DNA of 64,000 nucleotides from CAYZJD01 sp964483455 (GTDB lineage Bacteria; Acidobacteriota; Terriglobia; Bryobacterales; Bryobacteraceae), in assembly GCA_964483455.1 (NCBI GenBank), contig CAZACK010000008.1:1-64000 (forward strand), written 5' to 3'. The position numbers and the translations under genes were made by a program. Each line of letters opens with the position of its first letter. The first letter of the stretch is position 1. Below are positions 52,538 through 61,847 of the stretch, in pieces. The notes below the pieces were generated by a model. It was not told the DNA's origin. It ran no database searches and saw nothing but the letters and a program-made list of their open reading frames with translations.

Positions 52538-53758
52538 CTTTTCTCCTTCGAACTTGCGGGTGTGCTCCTCGCTCATCTCGACGCCAAGGCCGGGGCGGTC
52601 GGGCACAGTGATGAAGCCCTTGTCGATGATTTCCCCTTCCTTGACGAAGTTGCGCCAGAGTTCCTGCCGCGGCGACCAGTGCCATTCGAGCACGAGGAAA
52701 TTCGGGATGGCGGCGCACACGTGCGCCGAGGCCATGGTGCCGATCGGCGAGACCACGCAGTGCGGCGCGACCGGCACATAGTAAGTATGCGCCATGTCGG
52801 CGATCTTGCGTCCTTCAAGCAGCCCGCCGCACTTCTGGAGGTCGGGCATGATGATGTCGGCGGCCCGCTTCTCCAGCACCTCGCGAAAGCCATGCCGCAG
52901 GAACAGGTTTTCGCCGCAGCAGATCGGCGTCCGGGTGGACTCGCGCACGTCGCGCATCGCATCGACGTTCTCCGGCGGCACCGGTTCTTCCAGGAATAGC
53001 AGCTTGAACGGCTCCAGTTCGATGGCGACCTGCTTGCCAGTGGTCAAATCGTAGCGCCCGTGCATGTCGACGGCGAGATCGATTCGCTTGTCGAGAGATT
53101 CGCGAAGGAAGGCGACCTTCTTCACCATGTGGTCGATCTCGGCGTTGCTGGCGGTCCAGTTGACCTTGTCCCAGCGCATGGGATCGTCGCGGTCGTCGAC
53201 GTCGATCTTGACGGCGGTGAAGCCCTGGTCCGTGATTTCCTGGACCTGCTGCTGTGCGCGGGAATCGCCCGGCTCCAGCGTTTGCGAGTCGCGATACATG
53301 CGGATCCGGTCGCGGACCTTGCCGCCGAGAAGCTGCCAGACGGGCACGCCAAGTGCCTTGCCCGCCAGATCCCACAACGCGATCTCGACGGCCGACAGCG
53401 TGGTGACGTACTGGCCCGCTTGCGCGCCGGCGAAGATCCCGGACGTCCGGATTCGCTCCCAGATCGCCTCGACGTTCAGCGGATCCTGGCCGATGAGGAA
53501 CGGCCGGAAAGAGGCCACGAGCGGCTGTCCGCCGACGGCGGCGTCGGTGGCTTCTCCCTGGCCGATCAGTCCCTGGTCGGTGTGAATGCGGACGTGGAGC
53601 TGGGGGCCGTGGGCGCGAATCATGGCGGTTTGAACGCCGGTGATCTTCAGCTTCGGCCGGCGATAGGGCGAGGCGGCGTTCTGGACCGCCGCCGACAGTC
53701 CGCGAAGACCGAGCGCCGCGGAGGCGGCGAGAAACCATCGGCGATTCCGATTCGTCAT
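52532..53758 (-). CDS. Tat-exported enolase-superfamily protein (second copy)
   Basis: A 408-residue mandelate racemase/muconate cycloisomerase-type enzyme with Tat signal (NRNRRWFLAASAALGLRG). Key parts: LIGQGEATDAAVGGQPLVAS, SAVEIALWDLAGKALGVPVW, GFTAVKIDVDDRDDPMRWD, IDLAVDMHGRYDL (metal ligand), LLFLEEPVPPENVDAMRDV and AADIIMPDLQKCGG. HCVVSPIGTMASAHV follows the last glutamate or aspartate site. It is the first gene of the minus-strand cluster ending at 48673; the longer frame to 54163 is shadow. Likely a sugar-acid dehydratase working outside the cytoplasm. Confidence 0.87.
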   Translation of the reverse strand: MTNRNRRWFLAASAALGLRGLSAAVQNAASPYRRPKLKITGVQTAMIRAHGPQLHVRIHTDQGLIGQGEATDAAVGGQPLVASFRPFLIGQDPLNVEAIWERIRTSGIFAGAQAGQYVTTLSAVEIALWDLAGKALGVPVWQLLGGKVRDRIRMYRDSQTLEPGDSRAQQQVQEITDQGFTAVKIDVDDRDDPMRWDKVNWTASNAEIDHMVKKVAFLRESLDKRIDLAVDMHGRYDLTTGKQVAIELEPFKLLFLEEPVPPENVDAMRDVRESTRTPICCGENLFLRHGFREVLEKRAADIIMPDLQKCGGLLEGRKIADMAHTYYVPVAPHCVVSPIGTMASAHVCAAIPNFLVLEWHWSPRQELWRNFVKEGEIIDKGFITVPDRPGLGVEMSEEHTRKFEGEKR

Positions 53759-53937
53759 GGCGGCCCTTCGGACGAAAGTGAAATTATAGTCGGGGGAGGA
53801 TGTCCAAGCAAACCTGGAGAATTCCGGGCAGAATAAAGGTAAGCGCCAGCAATGTGTCCCACGACCTCGCTGTTCACGATTTCTCTCCTCGCAGCCATTG
53901 CTTGGCCATGGTCGAGGGAAGGGGGATCGCCAGTTCG

Positions 53938-54798
53938 ATGAACGCGACCGTTTCCCGCCTGGCGTCGCGAATCGCCGAGGAATTGGGGCAGGCCGCCGCC
54001 AGTGCGCGCCGTGAGACCGCCGAACGGCTGAACCAGGCGTCACGCCGCTTGCGTCAGAGCCGCTCGGACGAAGAGGTGTATGCCGCCTTGTCCGATTCAG
54101 CGGCGCGCTTTGCGAAACGCGTCGTTCTGCTGCGAGTCGCCGAAGGCGGGGACAAACTCTCATTTACCGGCGGATCCGAGACGGCGATTCCTTTGGAGGC
54201 CGCGCCGGCCATTGCCGCGGCAGTGTCGTCCGCCGACACTGTGGTGGCGATGTGCACGCCAGGCGAATTGTCTCCGCCCGTTGCGGCGGCGCTCGGCGAA
54301 GCTCCCGACCGGAGGCTCTGCATCCAGCCGGTTCGCGGCCGGGGTGAGACAATGGCGGTCCTGTGCGCCGTCTCGGAAGAAACGGCCGCGCTCGAATTGC
54401 TCGCCTCGATCGCGGGATCGGCGCTGGAATCCCTGTCGCCGAAGCCGCCCGCTCGGCCGGCGGATCCGGTCGCGATCGCCCAGGCGCCGGCGCCGGCCGC
54501 TTCGGCGATCGCTCGTGCAGATCAACCCATCCACCTGCGGGCCCAGCGGTTCGCCCGCGTTCGGGTGGCGGAGATGCGTCTGCGGAAGCCGGGTGCCGTG
54601 CTGGGCGGACGCGCGTCAGGAGACCTGTACACAAGGCTGCGCCTCGAAATCGATGCCGCACGGGGAGAGTTCCGGAGACAGTTCCTGGCCCCCTGCCCGT
54701 CGATGCCCGATTACTTTCACCTGGAAGTGCTCCGGGCCCTCGCCAATGACCAGACCGCCCTGTTCGGCGCGGACTATCCAGGACCACTTACTTCCTGA
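53938..54798 (+). CDS. GAF-like protein of unknown function
   Basis: A 286-residue protein. The N-terminus is a helix (VSRLASRIAEELGQAAASAR, ETAERLNQASRRLRQSRSDE). A GAF-like or related sensor fold follows: VYAALSDSAARFAKRVVLLR, DRRLCIQPVRGRGETMAVLC and AVSEETAALELLASIAGSA. Then comes a proline/alanine-rich linker and a C-terminal helical unit (AQRFARVRVAEMRL, LYTRLRLEIDAARGEFRRQF). The last part resembles tails of bacterial regulator proteins near transglycosylases, but I cannot name it. ATG 53938 is chosen over 53908 because the helix begins here. Its stop overlaps the transglycosylase start (TGATG). Confidence 0.5.
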   Translation: MNATVSRLASRIAEELGQAAASARRETAERLNQASRRLRQSRSDEEVYAALSDSAARFAKRVVLLRVAEGGDKLSFTGGSETAIPLEAAPAIAAAVSSADTVVAMCTPGELSPPVAAALGEAPDRRLCIQPVRGRGETMAVLCAVSEETAALELLASIAGSALESLSPKPPARPADPVAIAQAPAPAASAIARADQPIHLRAQRFARVRVAEMRLRKPGAVLGGRASGDLYTRLRLEIDAARGEFRRQFLAPCPSMPDYFHLEVLRALANDQTALFGADYPGPLTS

Positions 54799-56954
54799 TG
54801 ATCCCGCCGCGCACCTTGCCGCTTCTTAGTCTTGCCTTGTGCCTTCTGCCGCCCGTCTGTTCGCAGTCTCTCGACCAACTCACACGCGCCCACCGCGACA
54901 AGCCGTCGACGTCCTCCCGCAGCGCCCTCTTGAAGTTCGCCGCGGCACACCCGAAGGATACCGGCGGCGCCCTCGCGCTGCTCTCCGTTGGCGTCACTGA
55001 AGTAGAGCAGCAGAACTGGGAGGAAGGGCTGCGGCTGCTGAAAGCGACTCGGTCGCGTCTTCCTCAGCTTTTCGACTATATGGCGTATTTCATCGCCGCT
55101 GCCCATTCCGGGCGGGAGGACTACGCCGAGGCGCTCCGCGAACTGGAGCCTCTCCACAACGGCAAGGCGTTCCCGCTGGCGGGCCGGGCCGCTCTGCTTG
55201 GTGCGCGCGCCCTGATCGAATCCGGCGCGCCCCAGGACGCCGTGACCTGGCTGAAACTGCAATACGGCCGTCTGCTACAACCCGACGGCGATCTTCTGCT
55301 TGCGCAGGCGCTGGAGGCAGCAGGCGACTACGCGTCGGCGGCGGTATATTACCAGCTCATCTACTACAAGCTTCCAGGTTCCAGGCAAGCCGAGGAAGCT
55401 GGGTCAGCACTGGTTAGGCTCCGCGAGTCGCTGGGACCGGCCTTTCCGCCTCCCATGCCCAAGATAATGATGGAGCGAGCGGACAAGTGGCTGGATGCGC
55501 GCGAATGGTTGCGCGCGAGGCGTGAGTATCAGGATTTGCTGTCTCTGCTCGCCGGCCCCGAGCAGGAGCTCGCCCGCGTGCGGTTGGGCGCGGTGGATTT
55601 CCACAAGCGCGACGAGAAGAAGGCCCGAGCTTACCTTGAGAACCTGAGTGTGGCATCGCCGGAAGCCGACGCCGAGCGCCTGTATTACCTCGCCGCGTGC
55701 GGTCGCCGGCTCGACGACGACGGCTCGATGGCGGCGGCCGTGGATCGGCTCGGGCGGCTGTACCCGTCTTCGCCATGGCGCTTGCGGGCGCTCGTGGAAG
55801 CAGGCAATTACTACCTCCTCCGGAACGACGGCGACTCTTACGAACCCTTTTATCGCTCCTGCTTCGAGTCTTTCCCCTCCGATGCGTGGGCGCCTTACTG
55901 TCATTGGAAGGTGGCTTGGTTCGCCTACCTGAGCCGGAAGCCGGATGCGGCCGCCCTGCTCGAGGAACACCTCCGCCGTTTCCCGACCTCCAGCGACGCG
56001 CCGGGGGCTCTGTACTTTCTCGGGCGGCTCCGCGAGCAGGCCGGTGATCCTGGAGCGGCGCTGGCTTACTATGCGCGCATCGGCAGCGGCTTCCCCAACC
56101 ACTACTACGCGCTGCTCGCTGCCGAACGCGCGGCCCGGAAGCCTCTCTCGGAGACAGTCGCCTCAACCGAAGTGACCAAGGCGCTGAACGGCCTCGTGTC
56201 GCCGAACCGGAGAATCCCCGAAGGCTTCCAGCCTTCGGCGGACACAAGACGGCGGATCGAGCGGGCGCGGCTGCTTTTCTCGGCCGGGCTGTCGGGGTGG
56301 GCCGAGACGGAACTGAGGTTCGAAGCCAGAGACGATCCTCAGGCCCATGTGCTCGCCATGGAACTGGCGGAAGCAGCCGCCCGCCGCGGCGCCCACGACC
56401 AGGCTATCCGGCACATCAAAGCTGTCTTTCCGGAGTACCTGTCCATCCCGCTGGAAGCCCTTCCCGAACGCTTCTGGAGGCTCGCTTTCCCGTGGCCGTA
56501 CCGCAAGGAAATCGAGAAGCATGCGAAAGCCAACAGCGTCAACCCCTACTTGATGGCCGGCCTGATCCGGCAGGAGTCGGAGTTCGACCCGAGAGCCGTC
56601 TCTCGAGCAAACGCCCGCGGGCTCACCCAGATAGTGCCGGCAACCGGGCGTCAGCTTACCCGTCGTCTGCGGCTCGGTCGTTTCCGTACCAGCAGGCTCT
56701 TTCGGCCGGATCTCAATATCCGCCTAGGAGCTTACTATTTCCGTGGGATGCTCGAGGATTTCGGAGGAAAGTTGGAGCCGGCCCTGGCTTCTTACAACGG
56801 GGGTAAGACGAGGGTCGAGAACTGGCTGACCTGGGCCGAATACAACGAGCCCGCTGAGTTCATCGAGACGATCCCGCTATCGGAAACCCGGAACTACGTG
56901 AAAACGGTTCTCCGCCAGAGCGCGATTTACCGCCGCCTTTACGCAAAGCAATGA
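54798..56954 (+). CDS. Soluble lytic murein transglycosylase with TPR-rich N-terminus
   Basis: A 718-residue exported enzyme (signal LPLLSLALCLLPPVCSQ). Residues about 30-540 are helical, TPR-like, as in Slt70's superhelical ring. The catalytic SLT domain is at about 575-700: YLMAGLIRQESEFDPRAVSR with the catalytic glutamate in RQESEFD, then ANARGLTQIVPATGRQLTR and EPALASYNGGKTRVENWL. It cleaves peptidoglycan glycan strands and forms anhydro ends. ATG overlaps the preceding stop. Its own stop overlaps the aminotransferase start (ATGA), so the two are coupled. Confidence 0.92.
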   Translation: MIPPRTLPLLSLALCLLPPVCSQSLDQLTRAHRDKPSTSSRSALLKFAAAHPKDTGGALALLSVGVTEVEQQNWEEGLRLLKATRSRLPQLFDYMAYFIAAAHSGREDYAEALRELEPLHNGKAFPLAGRAALLGARALIESGAPQDAVTWLKLQYGRLLQPDGDLLLAQALEAAGDYASAAVYYQLIYYKLPGSRQAEEAGSALVRLRESLGPAFPPPMPKIMMERADKWLDAREWLRARREYQDLLSLLAGPEQELARVRLGAVDFHKRDEKKARAYLENLSVASPEADAERLYYLAACGRRLDDDGSMAAAVDRLGRLYPSSPWRLRALVEAGNYYLLRNDGDSYEPFYRSCFESFPSDAWAPYCHWKVAWFAYLSRKPDAAALLEEHLRRFPTSSDAPGALYFLGRLREQAGDPGAALAYYARIGSGFPNHYYALLAAERAARKPLSETVASTEVTKALNGLVSPNRRIPEGFQPSADTRRRIERARLLFSAGLSGWAETELRFEARDDPQAHVLAMELAEAAARRGAHDQAIRHIKAVFPEYLSIPLEALPERFWRLAFPWPYRKEIEKHAKANSVNPYLMAGLIRQESEFDPRAVSRANARGLTQIVPATGRQLTRRLRLGRFRTSRLFRPDLNIRLGAYYFRGMLEDFGGKLEPALASYNGGKTRVENWLTWAEYNEPAEFIETIPLSETRNYVKTVLRQSAIYRRLYAKQ

Positions 56955-58111
56955 GGACCCGCTTCCGCAGCCGTCGCACAGCCGACTTCACTGAATCGGT
57001 CATCCGGGAGATGACGCGGCTCGCCATCCGCCACGGCGCCGTCAACCTCGCCCAGGGAATGCCGGACTTCCCGGCCCCGGATGCAGTCAAGCAGGCTGCC
57101 CGCGAAGCGGTGGCCGCCGATGTCAATCAGTACGCGATTACCTGGGGCGCCCAGCCGTTCCGCGACGCCATCGCCCAAAAGTACCGTCGCCGGTACGCGC
57201 TGGAGATCGACCCCGAGCGCGAGATCACCGTCTGCTGCGGGGCAACCGAGTCCATGATCGCCTCGCTGCTCGCGGTCACCGACCCCGGCGACGAGGTCAT
57301 CATCTTCGAGCCGTTCTACGAGAACTACGGCCCGGACGCCAAGCTCTCCGGCGCTTCCCCGCGGTTTGTGGCGCTGCGTCCGCCCGACTGGACGTTTGAT
57401 CCCGACGAGCTGCGCCGCGCATTCACGCCGCGGACGAAAGCCATCATCCTCAACACGCCGAACAACCCAACGGGAAAGGTTTTCTACCGCCAGGAACTGG
57501 AGTACATCGCCAGTCTCTGCCAGGAGCACGACGCGCTGGCCATTACCGACGAGATCTACGAGCACATCGTGTACGACGGAGCGGAGCACGTGCCGATCAT
57601 GACGCTCGCCGGCATGCGCGACCGTTCCATCCTGGTGAACAGCATGAGCAAGACCTACTCGGTGACCGGCTGGAGGGTGGGCTGGGTGCTGGCCGCGCCC
57701 GACCTGACCGACTCCATCCGCAAGGTGCACGATTTCCTCACCGTCGGCGCGGCCGCCCCGCTCCAGCAGGCCGGTGTGACAGCGTTGTCTCTCCCCGACG
57801 CCTACTACGACGACCTCGCAAGGGGCTACACGCTTCGCCGCGACACCATCCTCCGGCTGCTTGAGTCGGCCGGCTTCCGCTGTTTCCGCCCCCGAGGCGC
57901 CTATTACGTGATGACGGACATTTCCGGCTTCGGCTTTTCCGACGATTGCGCATTTGTCAGGCACATGATCGAAACCGCCGGGGTCGCCGCTGTTCCGGGG
58001 TCGAGCTTTTTCAGCAATTCCCGTGACGGAGCGCGGATAATCCGCTTTTGTTTTTGCAAGAAATATGAGACGCTGGAGGAGGCGGGGGTTCGGCTGAAAC
58101 GACTGGTCTGA
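56951..58111 (+). CDS. PLP-dependent class I/II aminotransferase
   Basis: A 386-residue cytoplasmic aminotransferase. The PLP lysine is in SMSKTYSVTGWRVGWVLAAP near residue 232. NTPNNPTGKVFYRQELEYIA (Asn-Pro-Thr-Gly), AITDEIYEHIVYDG (Asp-x-Ile-Tyr) and IRFCFCKKYETL (Arg) are all typical. The N-terminus (FTESVIREMTRLAIRHGAVN, LAQGMPDFPAPDAVKQAARE) is like methionine or kynurenine-oxoglutarate aminotransferases. Substrate uncertain. Coupled to the transglycosylase gene (ATGA at 56951-56954). A small unknown gene follows 29 bases later. Confidence 0.9.
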   Translation: MRTRFRSRRTADFTESVIREMTRLAIRHGAVNLAQGMPDFPAPDAVKQAAREAVAADVNQYAITWGAQPFRDAIAQKYRRRYALEIDPEREITVCCGATESMIASLLAVTDPGDEVIIFEPFYENYGPDAKLSGASPRFVALRPPDWTFDPDELRRAFTPRTKAIILNTPNNPTGKVFYRQELEYIASLCQEHDALAITDEIYEHIVYDGAEHVPIMTLAGMRDRSILVNSMSKTYSVTGWRVGWVLAAPDLTDSIRKVHDFLTVGAAAPLQQAGVTALSLPDAYYDDLARGYTLRRDTILRLLESAGFRCFRPRGAYYVMTDISGFGFSDDCAFVRHMIETAGVAAVPGSSFFSNSRDGARIIRFCFCKKYETLEEAGVRLKRLV

Positions 58112-58140
58112 CGCTCTTGCACACCCCGCTGGGAGGTCGC

Positions 58141-58527
58141 GTGCTGCCGAATTTCCTCTTCGAGGAAACGCTCGTCAGAGAAGATGGGACCGGTCCTGCC
58201 ATCGACCTCGGCCCCGATCAGGGCAAGCTGCTGTTGCTCACCCTTGGCGTCACCCGCATCATCGAGCAGGAAAGCCTGGATGTTTCGATCTGGGCGTCGC
58301 CGGACGGAGCCAACTGGGGCGCCAAGCCCCTGGCCGCGTTTCCCCAGAAGTTCTATTGCGGAACTTACCAGATCCTGCTTGACTTGACGGACCGTGCCGA
58401 CATTCGCTACTTGCGGATCCAGTGGAAAGTGAACCGCTGGGGACGGGGTCAACCGAAGCCGCTGTTTGCCTTCTACCTGTTCGCGCAGGAGATGTCCACG
58501 CAGATACTGGCGGCGAAGACCGCGTAG
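58141..58527 (+). CDS. Small beta-rich protein of unknown function
   Basis: A 128-residue protein without a signal peptide. It looks like a jelly-roll or discoidin-like beta domain: FEETLVREDGTGPAIDLGPD, GKLLLLTLGVTRIIEQESLD, VSIWASPDGANWG, FYCGTYQILLDLTDRADIRY and LRIQWKVNRWGRGQPKPLFA. No family name is safe. GTG 58141 is chosen because GGGAGGT is four bases upstream; TTG 58117 would add eight residues. It follows the aminotransferase by 29 bases and may be co-transcribed. Confidence 0.55.
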   Translation: MLPNFLFEETLVREDGTGPAIDLGPDQGKLLLLTLGVTRIIEQESLDVSIWASPDGANWGAKPLAAFPQKFYCGTYQILLDLTDRADIRYLRIQWKVNRWGRGQPKPLFAFYLFAQEMSTQILAAKTA

Positions 58528-58640
58528 GCGAAGGCTCGCCAGGCGAAGTCTCGCAGGGCGTGAATCGCTCCGGCGGTGGCTCTGCGATTGCCTTCGACGA
58601 GGTGGAGTTCCTGAGCGGAACTGGGCGGCGTAGAAAGGGA

Positions 58641-58668
58641 AAGGGGCCCGGCATGCGCCGGACCCCTT
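58641..58668. terminator. Strong hairpin between convergent genes
   Basis: AAGGGGCCCGGC pairs with GCCGGACCCCTT (one mismatch) around a four-base ATGC loop, with A-rich sequence on one side and T-rich on the other. It lies in the 206-base gap between the small gene and the minus-strand GGDEF-EAL gene and could stop transcription in both directions. I see no gene in that gap. Confidence 0.7.
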
Positions 58669-58733
58669 TGCCGCGTCAATCGGAATCGACCCAAGATCTG
58701 GTCTCTACTGGTCCCCTTCTCGACGGGGCATCT

Positions 58734-61700
58734 TCAGTCTACCACCAGCGGCGATGTCCGCAGCAAGAGTTTCTCCGGTTTCGCCAGCAGCTCCTCGACA
58801 TCTTGTTGCGGCAGCGGCTCACCCAAGAGATACCCCTGGATCCTGTCGCAGCCGGCGGAGCGAAGCGCTGCGAGCTGTCGCTCGTTTTCCACCCCCTCGG
58901 CCACGACGGTGAGCTTCAGGCTGTGGGCAACGGCGACGATCGCGTGCACGAGAATGAGCGTTGTGTCGTCAGTTTCCAGTTCCTTCAGGAACGACTGGTC
59001 GATCTTGAGCGTGTCAATGGGCAGCCGGCGCAGATAGCTGAGCGAGGAGTAGCCGGTGCCGAAGTCGTCGATGGCAATGCCAACGCCGAGAGCTCGCAGC
59101 CGCTCCATCTGCCTGGCCGACTCCTCGACGTCGCGCATGACCACGCTCTCCGTCAACTCCAGCTCCAGCAGCGACGGGTCGAGTCCGCTGTGGGCCAGCG
59201 CCTGGGAGACCGTTTCCACAAAGTCGGCGCGGGCGAATTGCATCGGAGAAACGTTGGCGGCGACCGTGACCGGGGCGAGGCCGCGGCGCTGCCAGGCCGC
59301 GTTCTGGCGGCAGGCCTCGGCGAGCACCCAGCCGCCCAAAGGCACGATCAGGCCGCTTTCTTCGGCGATGGGAATGAACTGGGAGGGCGGAACGACGCCG
59401 AGCTTCGGGTCCCTCCAGACGAGCAGCGCTTCCAGGCCGGCCAGCTTGCCGCTCAGCTCGGCCAGCGGCTGGTAGCACAGCTCCAGTTCTCCGTGGCGGA
59501 TGGCGCGGCGCAGGGCGGTTTCGATCTCCAGCCGCTCCCGGGCCGCGGCGCCGAGTTCCGGCGTGAAAAACCGGCAGTTGTTCTTGCCGTGGTACTTGGC
59601 CCGATACATCGCGCTGTCGGCGTTACGCTGAAGAGTGACGGCGTCCCTGCCGTCGCGGGGATACACGCTGATCCCGACGCTCGCGGTCACGAACAACTCA
59701 TAGGCGTCGACGTGGAACGGCGCTTTCAAGGAGTCCAGAAGTTTCTGTGCGACCCGCAAGGCGTCCTGTGGGTCCTTAAGCTCGCTGAGAACGAGGGTGA
59801 ATTCGTCTCCGCCCATGCGTGCCAGGATGTCCTGGCTCCGGATGCAGCTCTCGAAGCGTTGGGAAACCTGGCGAAGCAGAGCGTCGCCGACCGAATGACC
59901 GAGCGTGTCGTTGATCTGCTTGAACCGATCCAGGTCAATAAAAAGAACGGCTGCAATCCATCCGTTCCGGCGGGCTTTGTCCAATTCCTGCCGGAGCCTC
60001 TCGGCCAGTTGCAGACGGTTCGGCAGGCCGGTGAGCGCGTCGTGCCGCGCCTGGTAGGCAAGCTGATTGTTGAGCTGGCGCTGCTCGATGCCGGCGGCGG
60101 CCAGCCGGCTGACCATTTCCAGGACCTCACATTCCGAGGCCAGCGGGCGCCGTGGCTCCCGATTGAAGACGGCGAAGGCGCCGAGCGCATTCCCCTCGCC
60201 GGAAAGGATGGGAACGGCCCAGCATGCGCGCAGACCGGCGGAGAGCAGCACTTTGCGGCTGTCTTGAAGAGACGGTATCGTCGTGAGGTCCTCCAGGATC
60301 GCCGGCTTACCGGAGCCGGCGGCGGCCGCCGGCCCTTCTTCGGAGCCGATCTCCGAGCCTTCGAGGGAGTCGACGACAGCTTGCGGCAAGGCGGGCGTCG
60401 CCGCAAAGTACAAGCGGCTGTTCCGCGCCAGCAGAACCGAGCACACCGAGCCGGGGCACTGTCGCTCCACCAGCCGGCCCAAACGCCCGAGCACGGTTTC
60501 CAGGGGCGCGTTGCCCGCCACCAGTTCCAGCACTTCGTTGCGGTCGCGCTCGAGAATTTCCGCCCGCTTCCGATCGGTGGTCTCGCGTAGCACCGCCACC
60601 CAGTAGGTGAAGGCGGCGTCTTCATCGAGGATTGGGACGATGTTCAGGTCGACCCAGAATTCCGACCCGTCCTTGCGGTAACAAGTCAGTTCGGCGCGAG
60701 TCGGGACGCAGTTCCGAACGGCGTCGCCAATCCTTTCCACTTGACGCGGGTCGGTCTGTGGACCGAGCAGGACCCGGGGCGTGAGCGCCAGCGCCCCTTG
60801 GCCGTCATGACCGCTGATGCGGCTGAACGCCTCGTTGACGTAGACGATTTTCGAGTCGAACGGATTGCCGGCCGTGGCCTCGGCGACCATCACAGCGTCG
60901 TTTGCATTCACGACCACGGACCTCAGCAGCCGGAGCTGCGCTTCGGCTTTCTTTCGTTCGGTGATGTCGCGGGCGATCCCCTGAACCGCGACCGGAATCC
61001 CCCGGCGGAACAGCATCCGGGTATTCACCTCGAGCGTCAGCTTGCGGCCGTCCTTGGCGATGATCTCCACCTCGTGGGTCGCCTGGGAGGTGCCCCCGAT
61101 CTGTTCCTGGATCGCCTCGCGGATGACTTGCCTCGCTTCCGGCGAGGCCATGTCGTAGATCGACATGCCGAGCGCCTCCTCCCGCGTGTAGCCGGTGTGC
61201 TTCTGGGCGGCCTTGTTCACCGATGTGAAGCGGCCCTGGAGGTCGTGCGTATAGACGATGTCGTTGGCGTTGTCGAACAACTCCCGATAGCGCAGCTCAC
61301 CCGAGATCCCCTCCTCGACAGCGGCGATCGTGCGAGCCATGGAATAGCGCAGATCCAGCTCGCTCATCGCCATGCCGGCCAGGTCGCGGAGCGCGGCCAC
61401 CTGTTTGTCATCCAGCCGGCGCGGCGCGTGGTCCATGATCGAGAGCGTCCCGAGGCACAGGTCTTCCTTGGTTCGGAGCGGCACGCCGGCATAGAAGCGG
61501 ATGCCGGATGCGACCAGGGGGTTCTGCCGGAAGCGAGGGTCCCGCCGGGCGTCGGGAACCAGCATGACGCGATCCGAAAGGATGGCATGGGCGCAAAAGG
61601 AATGTCTACGCGGAAGTTCGCGGACGTCCCATCCGAAGGCGGCCTTGACAATCTGTTTGCTGGCGTCGACCACGCTGATGGCCGCGATGGGCACGGCGAA

Positions 61701-61826
61701 CAGCCTCGCGACCACGCCTGTCAGGCGGGTGAAGACAGGGTTCGCGAGAATGTCGAAGGCCAGGTATTCCTTCAGCGTCTCGAGCCTTCGCTGTTCGTTG
61801 CCGGCCACGGGCCCCTGTTCGGCCAT
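58734..61826 (-). CDS. GAF/PAS sensor with GGDEF and EAL domains (c-di-GMP)
   Basis: A 1030-residue cytoplasmic signalling protein without membrane helices. Order: GAF (about 15-165: AKQIVKAAFGWDVRELPRRH, GVPLRTKEDLCLGTLSIMDH), PAS (about 180-300), PAS (about 300-430), GAF (about 435-585), GGDEF (about 595-755) with intact LARMGGDEFTLVLSEL, and EAL (about 765-1020) with EALLVW, LELTESVVM, DDFGTGYSSLSYLRRLPIDT and IAVAHSLKLTVVAEGVEN. Both active-site motifs look complete, so it could make or break cyclic di-GMP depending on signal. It ends 21 bases from the convergent gene to its left and starts 21 bases after the dehydrogenase gene; weakly coupled. Confidence 0.93.
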   Translation of the reverse strand: MAEQGPVAGNEQRRLETLKEYLAFDILANPVFTRLTGVVARLFAVPIAAISVVDASKQIVKAAFGWDVRELPRRHSFCAHAILSDRVMLVPDARRDPRFRQNPLVASGIRFYAGVPLRTKEDLCLGTLSIMDHAPRRLDDKQVAALRDLAGMAMSELDLRYSMARTIAAVEEGISGELRYRELFDNANDIVYTHDLQGRFTSVNKAAQKHTGYTREEALGMSIYDMASPEARQVIREAIQEQIGGTSQATHEVEIIAKDGRKLTLEVNTRMLFRRGIPVAVQGIARDITERKKAEAQLRLLRSVVVNANDAVMVAEATAGNPFDSKIVYVNEAFSRISGHDGQGALALTPRVLLGPQTDPRQVERIGDAVRNCVPTRAELTCYRKDGSEFWVDLNIVPILDEDAAFTYWVAVLRETTDRKRAEILERDRNEVLELVAGNAPLETVLGRLGRLVERQCPGSVCSVLLARNSRLYFAATPALPQAVVDSLEGSEIGSEEGPAAAAGSGKPAILEDLTTIPSLQDSRKVLLSAGLRACWAVPILSGEGNALGAFAVFNREPRRPLASECEVLEMVSRLAAAGIEQRQLNNQLAYQARHDALTGLPNRLQLAERLRQELDKARRNGWIAAVLFIDLDRFKQINDTLGHSVGDALLRQVSQRFESCIRSQDILARMGGDEFTLVLSELKDPQDALRVAQKLLDSLKAPFHVDAYELFVTASVGISVYPRDGRDAVTLQRNADSAMYRAKYHGKNNCRFFTPELGAAARERLEIETALRRAIRHGELELCYQPLAELSGKLAGLEALLVWRDPKLGVVPPSQFIPIAEESGLIVPLGGWVLAEACRQNAAWQRRGLAPVTVAANVSPMQFARADFVETVSQALAHSGLDPSLLELELTESVVMRDVEESARQMERLRALGVGIAIDDFGTGYSSLSYLRRLPIDTLKIDQSFLKELETDDTTLILVHAIVAVAHSLKLTVVAEGVENERQLAALRSAGCDRIQGYLLGEPLPQQDVEELLAKPEKLLLRTSPLVVD

Positions 61827-61847
61827 CCCAACGCCTCGCGGCCTCGC

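Noticed and set aside
58422..60590. 722-codon open frame on the plus strand
   Set aside because: Antisense to the GGDEF-EAL gene, whose motifs are intact on the minus strand.
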